From: Colwellia psychrerythraea
GTDB lineage: Bacteria; Pseudomonadota; Gammaproteobacteria; Enterobacterales; Alteromonadaceae
Length of the DNA: 64,000 bases
Direction: 5' to 3'
NCBI RefSeq assembly: GCF_000764185.1
Contig: NZ_JQEC01000040.1
Coordinates: 62,001-126,000, forward strand
This document shows positions 36,409-43,942 of this stretch, piece by piece. A program made the translations under genes and the position numbers. The notes beneath the pieces were generated by a model that was given only the letters and a program-made list of their open reading frames with translations, was not told where the DNA came from and did no database searches. Every line of letters starts with the position of its first letter. Position 1 is the first letter of the stretch.

Positions 36409-37290
36409 CTAATTCACTTTAATAGTCTTATTTTTTAATAACTTAACTAAATAGCGGCTACCTTGTGGTATCCAAGTAAATCTGTCTTTGCTGCCATATT
36501 CAATATGGATTGAAGTTAACGGCTCTGACAGTTGCTGATAATCATCAACCTTAGCCGGTAAATTACCAAAACCAGAAGCCCATTTGGTGCGTATTACCGC
36601 TGACGTTTCATTCCAATCAAACCAATTGTTAGTATTTCCTTTATAGGCAAAGGCTGCTCCGTAGCGATTCATAAAAGTACTCCAGCCTTCATTTCGCCAT
36701 TGCCTAGTCGCGATATCTAAGCCCTTTTCATCAAATAACCCAGGACTTAAGCTGAAAAGGTGTTTGAATTTATCAGGATGTTTAAAAGCAATATTGATGG
36801 CTGCATAACCGCCCATTGAATAACCAACAATGCCGCGATAATCCGCTTTCGCTAGGGTGCGATAGTTGTTGTCGATGTAACTAATAACATCTTTGGTAAC
36901 AAAGTCTCGCCAATTACCTGTAACCGGTGAGTTAGCGTAAAAACTACCACCAAATTGATTATTACCATTGATGCCAACAACAATCATTTCTTGAGCTTTA
37001 TCTGCCAAGATATAGTTATCTAATGTATTAGTAATAACGCTCGCTTCATTAGCATTGCCACCATAACCGTGCAAATAATACATTACTGGGTATTGCTTAT
37101 TAGTCGAACCATAAGAAGACGGTAAATAAATGTACAGCCCTTGCTTTTCTCTCACGTCTAGTTTGGCATTTGCCAATGATGGTGCAGCAATATTTATTGC
37201 AACAACCTCTGCAAAAGTAGAAAAACTTATGAAGAATAAACTACTTAATACACTACCCATTACACTGTACTTAATAAATCCTGTGCGCAT
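36409..37290 (-). CDS. Exported esterase, EstD/antigen-85-like alpha/beta hydrolase
   Basis: 293 residues. Signal peptide ends STFAEV. The esterase family PF00756 features are there: YIYLPSSYGSTNKQYPVMYYLHGYGG near the start, the nucleophile elbow GYSMGGYAAI, Asp or Glu near HIEYGSKDRF. The last residues (KLLKNKTIKVN) come before where the catalytic His loop of some relatives would be, so the His position is not clear and the chain could be slightly short. Acts in the periplasm or outside. It lies 40 bases after the S41 peptidase gene, same strand. Confidence 0.83.
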   Translation of the reverse strand: MRTGFIKYSVMGSVLSSLFFISFSTFAEVVAINIAAPSLANAKLDVREKQGLYIYLPSSYGSTNKQYPVMYYLHGYGGNANEASVITNTLDNYILADKAQEMIVVGINGNNQFGGSFYANSPVTGNWRDFVTKDVISYIDNNYRTLAKADYRGIVGYSMGGYAAINIAFKHPDKFKHLFSLSPGLFDEKGLDIATRQWRNEGWSTFMNRYGAAFAYKGNTNNWFDWNETSAVIRTKWASGFGNLPAKVDDYQQLSEPLTSIHIEYGSKDRFTWIPQGSRYLVKLLKNKTIKVN

Positions 37291-37330
37291 TTTTTTTCCT
37301 TAAAAATTTTTATGTTGTTCTGGCTAGTAA

Positions 37331-38749
37331 TTATTCAGATAAAAACTGCTTTGCCGTGGGGTTATCGGGATTAAGATGTAATGATTTTTTATAATTTAGA
37401 CGCGCTAACTTATTGTTACCTTGCTTTAAGTAGGCTTCACCTAAGCTATCAAAGGCATTAAATGAATAAGGAAAATTTTTAGCATTAAAACTAAAAATTA
37501 ATATTGCCATGGCGGTATTCTGCTTATCCACTAAATACTCATAACCCATGAGGTTAATTTGGCTCTCATCCAGCAATTCATCAGCAATGCTCTGCTTAAA
37601 TGTTTGCTCGGTTTTGTTTATTGCGATGGCTTTGTTTGTCTTTACTAACTGCTCTATTTGAACGAGTTCTGTCATTAACAGCTGACTTTGGGCAAGCTTT
37701 TTATCAAGATCATTTAATCGATATTTCTGAGCAGCAACTTTAGCTAATTGATAAGCTTTATCAAAAGCTTGCTCAGCCGAACTTTTAACATCAGGCATTA
37801 CGCCAGTACCTTCCCAATTGGTTTTTGTAATTGGGTTAATCGCTGTTCCTGTCGGCATAAACATAGAAAAAAGCTCATTGATGTTAACCTCACTACCCGG
37901 ATTTGCCCCGCCACCAGTAACCTCACCGACGATAGTGGCGCGTTTTTGGGTTTTGAAGTTATAGGTTAGTTCTTCTGCGCCAGAAAATGTTTTACTACTA
38001 GTAAGCACATATAAGGGCACATCAATTCGGCGTTTACCCACTACAGTGTCTAGGGTCCAATACTCCTCGGTAATATCAGGCGCTCGCCAGTACAAGCTAT
38101 TTAAGTGAGTGTTTTTTGCCAAGAAGTAACTACAAATAAAGCGCACCATGTCTGGATTACCGCCGGTATTGTTACGCATATCTATAATGAGAGCATCAGT
38201 ACCCTCTAACAACTTCATCGCTGATATTGCCACTGACTTTGCCTTGTCACTACCGGAAAAGTAGCGAAAGTCGATATAACCCACATTCCCCGCTAAGCGC
38301 TCTACTTTATAGAAACCATAATTTTCTTCTAATTCGCTACGCTGACGCTTTAATTTACTTAGCTTGGCATTACCTAAATTAGCGACAGGGCTAGTTAAAT
38401 TATCTGATGGCGGCGGTGGAGGTGGTGGGTTAAACCAGACTTGCATATGTTTATCGTGGTTAATACTTTGTAAGTCTTGGGTCAGCTGGTCAGCAAAAGC
38501 TTTGCCATCAAGTATATTGGCATACGCGCCAGTTTTAAGTTGCTGACTGATAAACTCCGCAGATTTTTGACCTGCTTTAGGAAAAACATATTGCTGATTG
38601 ATCTTATTGATCATGGTATTAACCACGATGCTGCGCTGCTCTTTATCAAGCTGATACATAGCGATTGCTTGTGAAAAACTTGCTGTTGAAAAAACAGTTA
38701 CCAAAAGTAATGACGGTAATTGCCATAAAAGACGCTTAGCTCTGAGCAT
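37331..38749 (-). CDS. Exported S41-family serine peptidase with TPR tail
   Basis: 472 residues. Signal peptide, an N-terminal helical IRBP-like domain (NTMINKINQQYVFP), then the S41 core without an obvious PDZ domain. The nucleophile Ser is in TSSKTFSGAEELTYNF and the strand before the active site reads ALIIDMRNNTGGNPDM. Residues 430-472 form a TPR-like helix pair (NAFDSLGEAYLKQGNNKLARLNYKKSL). Pro-rich PPPPPPPSDN near residue 110 is unusual and likely a linker. First of the three minus-strand hydrolases, divergent from the CadC-like regulator at 38926, which probably controls it. Confidence 0.87.
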   Translation of the reverse strand: MLRAKRLLWQLPSLLLVTVFSTASFSQAIAMYQLDKEQRSIVVNTMINKINQQYVFPKAGQKSAEFISQQLKTGAYANILDGKAFADQLTQDLQSINHDKHMQVWFNPPPPPPPSDNLTSPVANLGNAKLSKLKRQRSELEENYGFYKVERLAGNVGYIDFRYFSGSDKAKSVAISAMKLLEGTDALIIDMRNNTGGNPDMVRFICSYFLAKNTHLNSLYWRAPDITEEYWTLDTVVGKRRIDVPLYVLTSSKTFSGAEELTYNFKTQKRATIVGEVTGGGANPGSEVNINELFSMFMPTGTAINPITKTNWEGTGVMPDVKSSAEQAFDKAYQLAKVAAQKYRLNDLDKKLAQSQLLMTELVQIEQLVKTNKAIAINKTEQTFKQSIADELLDESQINLMGYEYLVDKQNTAMAILIFSFNAKNFPYSFNAFDSLGEAYLKQGNNKLARLNYKKSLHLNPDNPTAKQFLSE

Positions 38750-38839
38750 AAAATTTCCTTTTAAGTTTGTTATTCAAAAATTATCATTGCTCAATATATT
38801 CTTTAGCCAGTAAGCATTTTCAAAGATATATTGTATGCA

Positions 38840-38856
38840 CTTGATGTATACTCAAG
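38840..38856. promoter_or_regulatory. Dyad between the S41 peptidase and CadC-like genes
   Basis: CTTGATGTATACTCAAG at 38840-38856 is an inverted repeat (CTTGA, 7 bases, TCAAG) in the divergent promoter region. It is a reasonable operator candidate for the regulator encoded at 38926; untested. Confidence 0.35.
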
Positions 38857-38925
38857 TTTTCCAATAAATGATTAAATAAGCGATATAATTTAGCGTATTT
38901 TTTTATTAAGAAAACATTAACATCA

Positions 38926-41019
38926 ATGAAAACAGGGACTGTAGTCGTTTTGAGTGAAACAAAAAACATTAATGAACTAGCCAAGAAAACATTTTATTTA
39001 GATGGCTTTAGGATAGATCCGCTCAAAGGTGTTATTGAAGTTGCAGAGGAGGTTCATCAAATAGAGCCCAAAGTGATGGATGTTTTACTCTATTTAATCC
39101 TAGATCTTGGTGATGTGGTTGAACAAGAAATTCTCTTTAGCCAAGTTTGGCCAAAATCAATTTACAGCCCCGGCTCTATCCGTCGCTGCATAACCATACT
39201 ACGAAAAATATTCAAAGATGACAATAAAACGCTGATTGTTACCCATCCCAAAAGAGGTTATAGCTTACAGGGAAAAATTCACTTCCCAGACAAGTTGCTT
39301 GATCAAGCCGTTAAAACACGAAAAAAACGTACAACGGTACTGGCTATTACCACAATGATTTTATTATCCTGCATTACTATTGCCTTATTAGGTACGAAAC
39401 AAGCTCCGCAAAATATTCATGTGGTTACTGCAAGCCCATTAACGGCATCAGAATTACACGAAGATGGTGCGCGATTCTCCCCCGATGGTCAGTACATTGC
39501 TTTTATTAAATCTATCCAAGGTAATGAACACTTGGGCCACATTTGGTTGATGAATCTAGAAAGTGAACAAGAATACCAGTTAACTAAAGAAGCTACTTAC
39601 CTTAAGTCTTTAGTCTGGATGCAGGATGGTAAAGCATTACTTTATGTCTCAGTAGCCCAAAAAGGTATTAGCATTAATCGTATTACTTTAAATATGCAGA
39701 CACAAGTTAGCTCGATAATTGAAGTGCTTAACTTACCAAAGTTAACTTGGATCAGCTCCATTGCCTGGGCGAAATCCAATCAGCTTTTTTATATCGCTAA
39801 GCATAAAGGCAAATATAGCTTGATTCGAAGTAACCTGACCAACGGTGAACAAAGTATATTATTTAGCGAAGATGACAGCTTTCATCCTTATGAAATAGCC
39901 TTGTCAAAAGACTCACAGCAACTGGCCATTTTTGCTTTAAACCAAAAGTATAACTCTACCGTTAAACTTATGGCTGTTAACAAGCTAACCACTCAGGATA
40001 TTAAAGAAACCAAAGAAATAGTCTTAGGCCAAAACAAGTATTATGGTGCTTGGCATCCCAATAACCAGTCTTTGGTTATTCATGATGGTCGTGAGTTGTT
40101 GTCGCTTAACATGCAGGGGGATATGAAAAAAATTGCCTTTGAAAACTACCAATATTTGCGTTATCCAGAATTTTCCCCTGACGGTAAACAAATACTGTTA
40201 ACAAGGCAGGTTTTAGATGAAGACATTTGGCTTACACCCTCTGATAATAAAGCCTTATCGACCAAAGTTATTAATAGTAACACTACCGATTTTCTTGCCA
40301 GCCTTAGTCCTGATGGCAAAAAAATTGCCTTTGTTTCCATTCAGCGAGGATTTCCTCAGCTATTTGTCCATGATATTGAATCAGCTGAACAAACCTTACT
40401 ATATGACAACCCAAAGCAATTGTTATTTATCGCTTATCCTGTTTGGCATCAGAGCAGTACTAAAATAGCCAGCGCCTTAAATCAACGCCCTTTTGTTATT
40501 GAGTTTGCTGATAATGCCCATACCATTAAAGAACTTACTTACAGCAAAGGCATTCCTTTACAGTGGTATTTCAATGAAGAATCATTGTTAATGAAAAATT
40601 ATGATCAGGGGAATAAAGCTTATGCAAAATTATCTTTGCTGAACCAAGCAACGACAACGCTGCTGAGTAGCATCGAACATCATGCCCAATTAAGTAATGA
40701 CAATGAACTACTGATAATAAGCAACACTGAAATCATACAAGCTAACTTTAATGGCAAGCAACCAGTGCCATTAGCGACAGTTAACGGTGAGATTATCGAT
40801 CATTACCCAACATCAAAAGGCATCTATTTAAGTATTAAAAATCAAGATACGTTGTCATTGTGGTTGTATGATTTTTCAAGTAAAAAAATCAACAAAATGA
40901 GTGAACTTAGCAATGATTTAAAAATTTGGGATGTAGAGAAGAATAATAACTTTATGCTCACCATTAGTCGTCGTTCTGAGAAAGACTTATTACTGTTAAC
41001 ATTGAAGTATGGTGATTAG
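38926..41019 (+). CDS. CadC/ToxR-like membrane regulator with TolB-type propeller
   Basis: 697 residues. An N-terminal OmpR-type winged helix (YLDGFRIDPLKGVIEV, SIRRCITILRKIF, THPKRGYSL) is followed by one membrane helix (about 140-160, LAITTMILLSCITIALLG) and a periplasmic beta-propeller with PD40/WD40-like blades (DGARFSPDGQYIAFIK, YPEFSPDGKQILLTR, ASLSPDGKKIAFVS). Such one-component regulators sense outside the membrane and bind DNA directly. It is divergent from the S41 peptidase, esterase and serine hydrolase genes, so a feed-in role, sensing peptides or envelope stress and switching the hydrolases on, is likely. Start ATG 38926; ATG at 38926 has weak ribosome signal. Confidence 0.87.
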   Translation: MKTGTVVVLSETKNINELAKKTFYLDGFRIDPLKGVIEVAEEVHQIEPKVMDVLLYLILDLGDVVEQEILFSQVWPKSIYSPGSIRRCITILRKIFKDDNKTLIVTHPKRGYSLQGKIHFPDKLLDQAVKTRKKRTTVLAITTMILLSCITIALLGTKQAPQNIHVVTASPLTASELHEDGARFSPDGQYIAFIKSIQGNEHLGHIWLMNLESEQEYQLTKEATYLKSLVWMQDGKALLYVSVAQKGISINRITLNMQTQVSSIIEVLNLPKLTWISSIAWAKSNQLFYIAKHKGKYSLIRSNLTNGEQSILFSEDDSFHPYEIALSKDSQQLAIFALNQKYNSTVKLMAVNKLTTQDIKETKEIVLGQNKYYGAWHPNNQSLVIHDGRELLSLNMQGDMKKIAFENYQYLRYPEFSPDGKQILLTRQVLDEDIWLTPSDNKALSTKVINSNTTDFLASLSPDGKKIAFVSIQRGFPQLFVHDIESAEQTLLYDNPKQLLFIAYPVWHQSSTKIASALNQRPFVIEFADNAHTIKELTYSKGIPLQWYFNEESLLMKNYDQGNKAYAKLSLLNQATTTLLSSIEHHAQLSNDNELLIISNTEIIQANFNGKQPVPLATVNGEIIDHYPTSKGIYLSIKNQDTLSLWLYDFSSKKINKMSELSNDLKIWDVEKNNNFMLTISRRSEKDLLLLTLKYGD

Positions 41020-41037
41020 AAGGGGACTTCACCGATT

Positions 41038-41580
41038 TTAGCTAGGGTTGGTGAGGTCCTTGCGTGTTAGCAAACCGTAAACATAATCATCAACCAACTT
41101 ATCATTAATCAATGTATTTTGACGTAGACACCCTTCTCTCTGAAAACCTAACTTTTCTAACAACTTATAGGAACCGGTATTATTAACCGAACAAATAGCC
41201 GTTAGCTTATTTAGCTTTCGTTCGGTGAAAACATAATCCTTAAGTAGAGTTAGTGCTTCTGAGGCAAAACCTTTACCTTGGGCGCTTGGCTTCATCATAA
41301 AACCCACTTCGGCAATCTTAGCTTCGCGATCAACAATTTTAATGCCGATACTACCTAGCTTCTCTCCGGAAACTATTTCGGTTATGCCCAAGGTTAACCA
41401 GCTATCACTTGTTTCACTCCAGGGCTGTGCTTTCGCCTCAAAAGCGGCCTTTGCCTCATCATAAGTCAAAGAATTATAAACATGCTCCATCATTTTGGGC
41501 GACATAGATAATTCGATAAAAAGATCTTTGTCTGAATAATCAAAGGGCGATAGTTGTATGCTTTTTCCAGTAAGTTGCAC
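41038..41580 (-). CDS. GNAT acetyltransferase, RimJ/RimL type
   Basis: 180 residues. The N-terminal LTGKSIQLSPFDYSDKDLFIELS and the acetyl-CoA loop MKPSAQGKGFASEAL (Q/RxxGxG/A) with NTGSYKLLEKLGFQREG define the family; it acetylates the alpha-amino group of ribosomal proteins or an unknown small amine. Converges with the CadC-like gene. A copy of its 3' end is found as a relic at 34577-34606. Confidence 0.87.
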   Translation of the reverse strand: MQLTGKSIQLSPFDYSDKDLFIELSMSPKMMEHVYNSLTYDEAKAAFEAKAQPWSETSDSWLTLGITEIVSGEKLGSIGIKIVDREAKIAEVGFMMKPSAQGKGFASEALTLLKDYVFTERKLNKLTAICSVNNTGSYKLLEKLGFQREGCLRQNTLINDKLVDDYVYGLLTRKDLTNPS

Positions 41581-41729
41581 AATACTTCCTTGATTTTATT
41601 CCGTCTTATTATGGATATGAAATTAACCTATTCGCTTTTAATATCCAACTATTTTAATGCTGTAGAAACCAGACAACAGTAATTATATGCTTAACAGCCC
41701 CTTTCACGTTTTTCAGAAAACCTTCCCTC

Positions 41730-41761
41730 TTTCGGTAACAGTAAAATCCCAAAGACCGAAA
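41730..41761. promoter_or_regulatory. Inverted repeat upstream of sigma-54 promoter, enhancer candidate
   Basis: TTTCGGT (41730-41736) is inverted as ACCGAAA (41755-41761), 40 bases before the sigma-54 promoter. NtrC-type activators bind such dyads upstream of their promoters, usually at about -80 to -150; this one is close (-60 to -90). Confidence 0.35.
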
Positions 41762-41800
41762 AACAAATACTTTACCCTTAAAAATCAACAAATTAAAAAC

Positions 41801-41816
41801 TGGCACACTATTAGCT
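41801..41816 (+). promoter_or_regulatory. Sigma-54 (-24/-12) promoter of the ABC efflux operon
   Basis: TGGCACACTATTAGCT matches the consensus TGGCACRNNNNTTGCW at every fixed position but one (A for T next to the GC). GG and GC have the required spacing. It is 66 bases before ATG 41882, and an NtrC-type regulator is encoded downstream at 49188. It also argues against the longer upstream reading frame from 41687 being coding. Confidence 0.7.
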
Positions 41817-41881
41817 TTATAGAGGTTAAGTTAAATAAAATTATCGCTCTTTACATAAGAGCAATCGTAGAGAGAGGCAAC

Positions 41882-43129
41882 ATGGATATTAAAAAGACCA
41901 GCCCAGTGAAAAAACGCTCGTGGTTAAAACCTGCAGTACTTATTGTTAGCGCGCTAGTATTTAGTGCTTGGCAATTCACTCAAGCCAGTTCAGATGTCAG
42001 CGTTGCCCGCAATGAATTGAGATTAGCTGCAGTGCAACAAAGTGATTTGCCTTTTACCATTTCAGGTTTTGGTAAATTAATTTCTAAACATAAACGTTTA
42101 TTAACGGCGCCGACAAAAGCCACGGTAGAAGAAATTCTGGTATTACCTGGCACCCAAGTAACGCCAGTCACTATCATTATGAAGTTAAGTAACCCTGATT
42201 TATTACTGCAAGTAAACAATGCACAAATGGAACTTGCCAGACACCATGCTAGCTTACGTGAATTAATTATTAATCAAAAAAGTGACTACTTAGCGCATCA
42301 AGCCATATTGGTACAAATTAAATCCAACCTAGCTGCAGCCGAGCTAAAGGTTGAAGCACAAGCTAGTTTAGCGAAAAAAGGCATAGTTTCATCAATCGAC
42401 TTTAAACGCTCCAAATTGGCCGCCACGCAATTGGCAGAACAACTTACCATTGAGCAACAACGATTGGCGCATTTAAAAAATGCACATCAAGAAAAAATTG
42501 CCGTACAAGGGCAGTTTGCCAAGCAACTTGATGCCAACTTAGCATTAAAACAATCATTACAAGCAGGCTTAGTGATTCATGCGGATATTGAAGGGGTATT
42601 ACAATCAATGCCTGTTACTTTAGGGCAAAGCGTTACGGCTGGTGAACAACTGGCACTGATAGCAAGTAATAAAACTATGATAGCGCAACTGAAAATTCCG
42701 CAACAAGACGCGCAAGACATTGCCATTGGCCATCAAGCCGAAATAAATACCCGTACGGCATTGGTGAGGGGCGTAGTAAACCGTATAGACCCAGTGATCA
42801 CTAATGGTAGCGTACTTATCGATATTGATATTACTGATGCCCTGCCAGTCAATGCCAGACCTGAGTTAAAAGTAGAAGGTAAAATTGAAATCGGTGTATT
42901 AAACAATGCTCTCTATGTAAAACATCCTGTGGGCGTAAAAGCTAACTCTACTGCGCAGGTTTTTACTTTACTTGCCGACCAACAAACCGCAACATTACGC
43001 ACCATGAAGTTTGGTCGCGTTATTGGTAATAACATCGAATTACTTTCTGGTGCTAGCGAAGATGAACAATTTATTGTTTCAGATACTTCGAGCTGGTCAC
43101 CAAACCACACCCTGACAATAACTGATTAG
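41882..43129 (+). CDS. ABC efflux periplasmic adaptor (MacA/HlyD-like)
   Basis: 415 residues from ATG 41882 with GAGAGAGG just upstream; the in-frame extension to 41687 covers the sigma-54 promoter and is rejected. An N-terminal anchor (KPAVLIVSALVFSAW) is followed by lipoyl halves (GFGKLISKHKRLLTAPTKATV and HADIEGVLQSMPVTLGQSV), a coiled-coil hairpin (about 115-210) and a beta-barrel. It connects an FtsX-type ABC transporter to the outer membrane. First of three genes; the outer-membrane component is not encoded here. Confidence 0.88.
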   Translation: MDIKKTSPVKKRSWLKPAVLIVSALVFSAWQFTQASSDVSVARNELRLAAVQQSDLPFTISGFGKLISKHKRLLTAPTKATVEEILVLPGTQVTPVTIIMKLSNPDLLLQVNNAQMELARHHASLRELIINQKSDYLAHQAILVQIKSNLAAAELKVEAQASLAKKGIVSSIDFKRSKLAATQLAEQLTIEQQRLAHLKNAHQEKIAVQGQFAKQLDANLALKQSLQAGLVIHADIEGVLQSMPVTLGQSVTAGEQLALIASNKTMIAQLKIPQQDAQDIAIGHQAEINTRTALVRGVVNRIDPVITNGSVLIDIDITDALPVNARPELKVEGKIEIGVLNNALYVKHPVGVKANSTAQVFTLLADQQTATLRTMKFGRVIGNNIELLSGASEDEQFIVSDTSSWSPNHTLTITD

Positions 43130-43183
43130 TAACAATTTATTAGTAATAACTGATTAGTAAAATTAATTACAAAGGACTAAATT

Positions 43184-43942
43184 ATGACCAAACACATAAC
43201 TAAAACAGCACTTATCGAACTAAAAAACATCCAAAAAGTTTACTCTAAAATAGATATGGAAACCCATGCGCTACGCGATATTAACATGGCGATATATGAG
43301 GGCGATTACATTTCAATTTCGGGTCCGTCGGGCTGTGGTAAATCAACACTGTTATCCATTTTAGGTTTATTAGATACGCCGACCGATGGCAGCTACTTAA
43401 TCAAAGGCCAGCAAGTAGCAAACTTAACCGCAGACCAGCGAGCTGAAATTAGAAACCTACATATTGGTTTTATTTTTCAGGCGTTTAATTTAATTGATGA
43501 AATCAGCGTTTATGACAATGTTGCGCTCCCCCTTAAATATCGTGAACCAAAGTTATCGACAAAAGAAGTAGACGAGCAAGTGATGAGCAGTTTAAAAAAA
43601 GTAGAAATGCAGCATCGGTGTTCACATAAACCCAATCAGCTTTCCGGTGGCCAACAACAGCGTATTGCCATTGCCCGTGCATTAGTTGGCAAGCCAAGTA
43701 TTTTATTGGTAGATGAGCCAACCGGTAACTTAGACTCTAAAAATGGCGACTTAGTGATGGCCTTATTAGATAACCTTAATAAAGAAGGCACCACTATCTG
43801 CATGGTTACCCATGACCCTAGATATGCTGATCACGCCAAGATTAAATTGAATTTATTAGACGGTATTATCTTGGATAACATAATTTTAGATAACATGACG
43901 CTAGATTCTTCATCCCAGAGTGGTTTACAGGAGGCAGTATGA
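43184..43942 (+). CDS. ABC transporter ATPase (MacB/LolD-type)
   Basis: 252 residues. Walker A GPSGCGKST, Q-loop FIFQAFNLI, signature LSGGQQQRIAIARAL, Walker B ILLVDEPTGNLD and switch His in MVTHD are all intact. IQKVYSKIDMETHALRDI is usual for the MacB/LolD group that powers mechanotransmission rather than transmembrane pumping. The C-terminal tail contains a small internal repeat (LDGIILDNIILDNMTLDSS) that is not part of the fold. Its stop overlaps the permease start (ATGA). Confidence 0.93.
   Translation: MTKHITKTALIELKNIQKVYSKIDMETHALRDINMAIYEGDYISISGPSGCGKSTLLSILGLLDTPTDGSYLIKGQQVANLTADQRAEIRNLHIGFIFQAFNLIDEISVYDNVALPLKYREPKLSTKEVDEQVMSSLKKVEMQHRCSHKPNQLSGGQQQRIAIARALVGKPSILLVDEPTGNLDSKNGDLVMALLDNLNKEGTTICMVTHDPRYADHAKIKLNLLDGIILDNIILDNMTLDSSSQSGLQEAV

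Noticed and set aside
41687-41881. 65-codon N-terminal extension of the MacA-like adaptor
   Set aside because: It has no ribosome site, covers a sigma-54 promoter and a dyad, and the membrane anchor and a strong ribosome site lie at ATG 41882.
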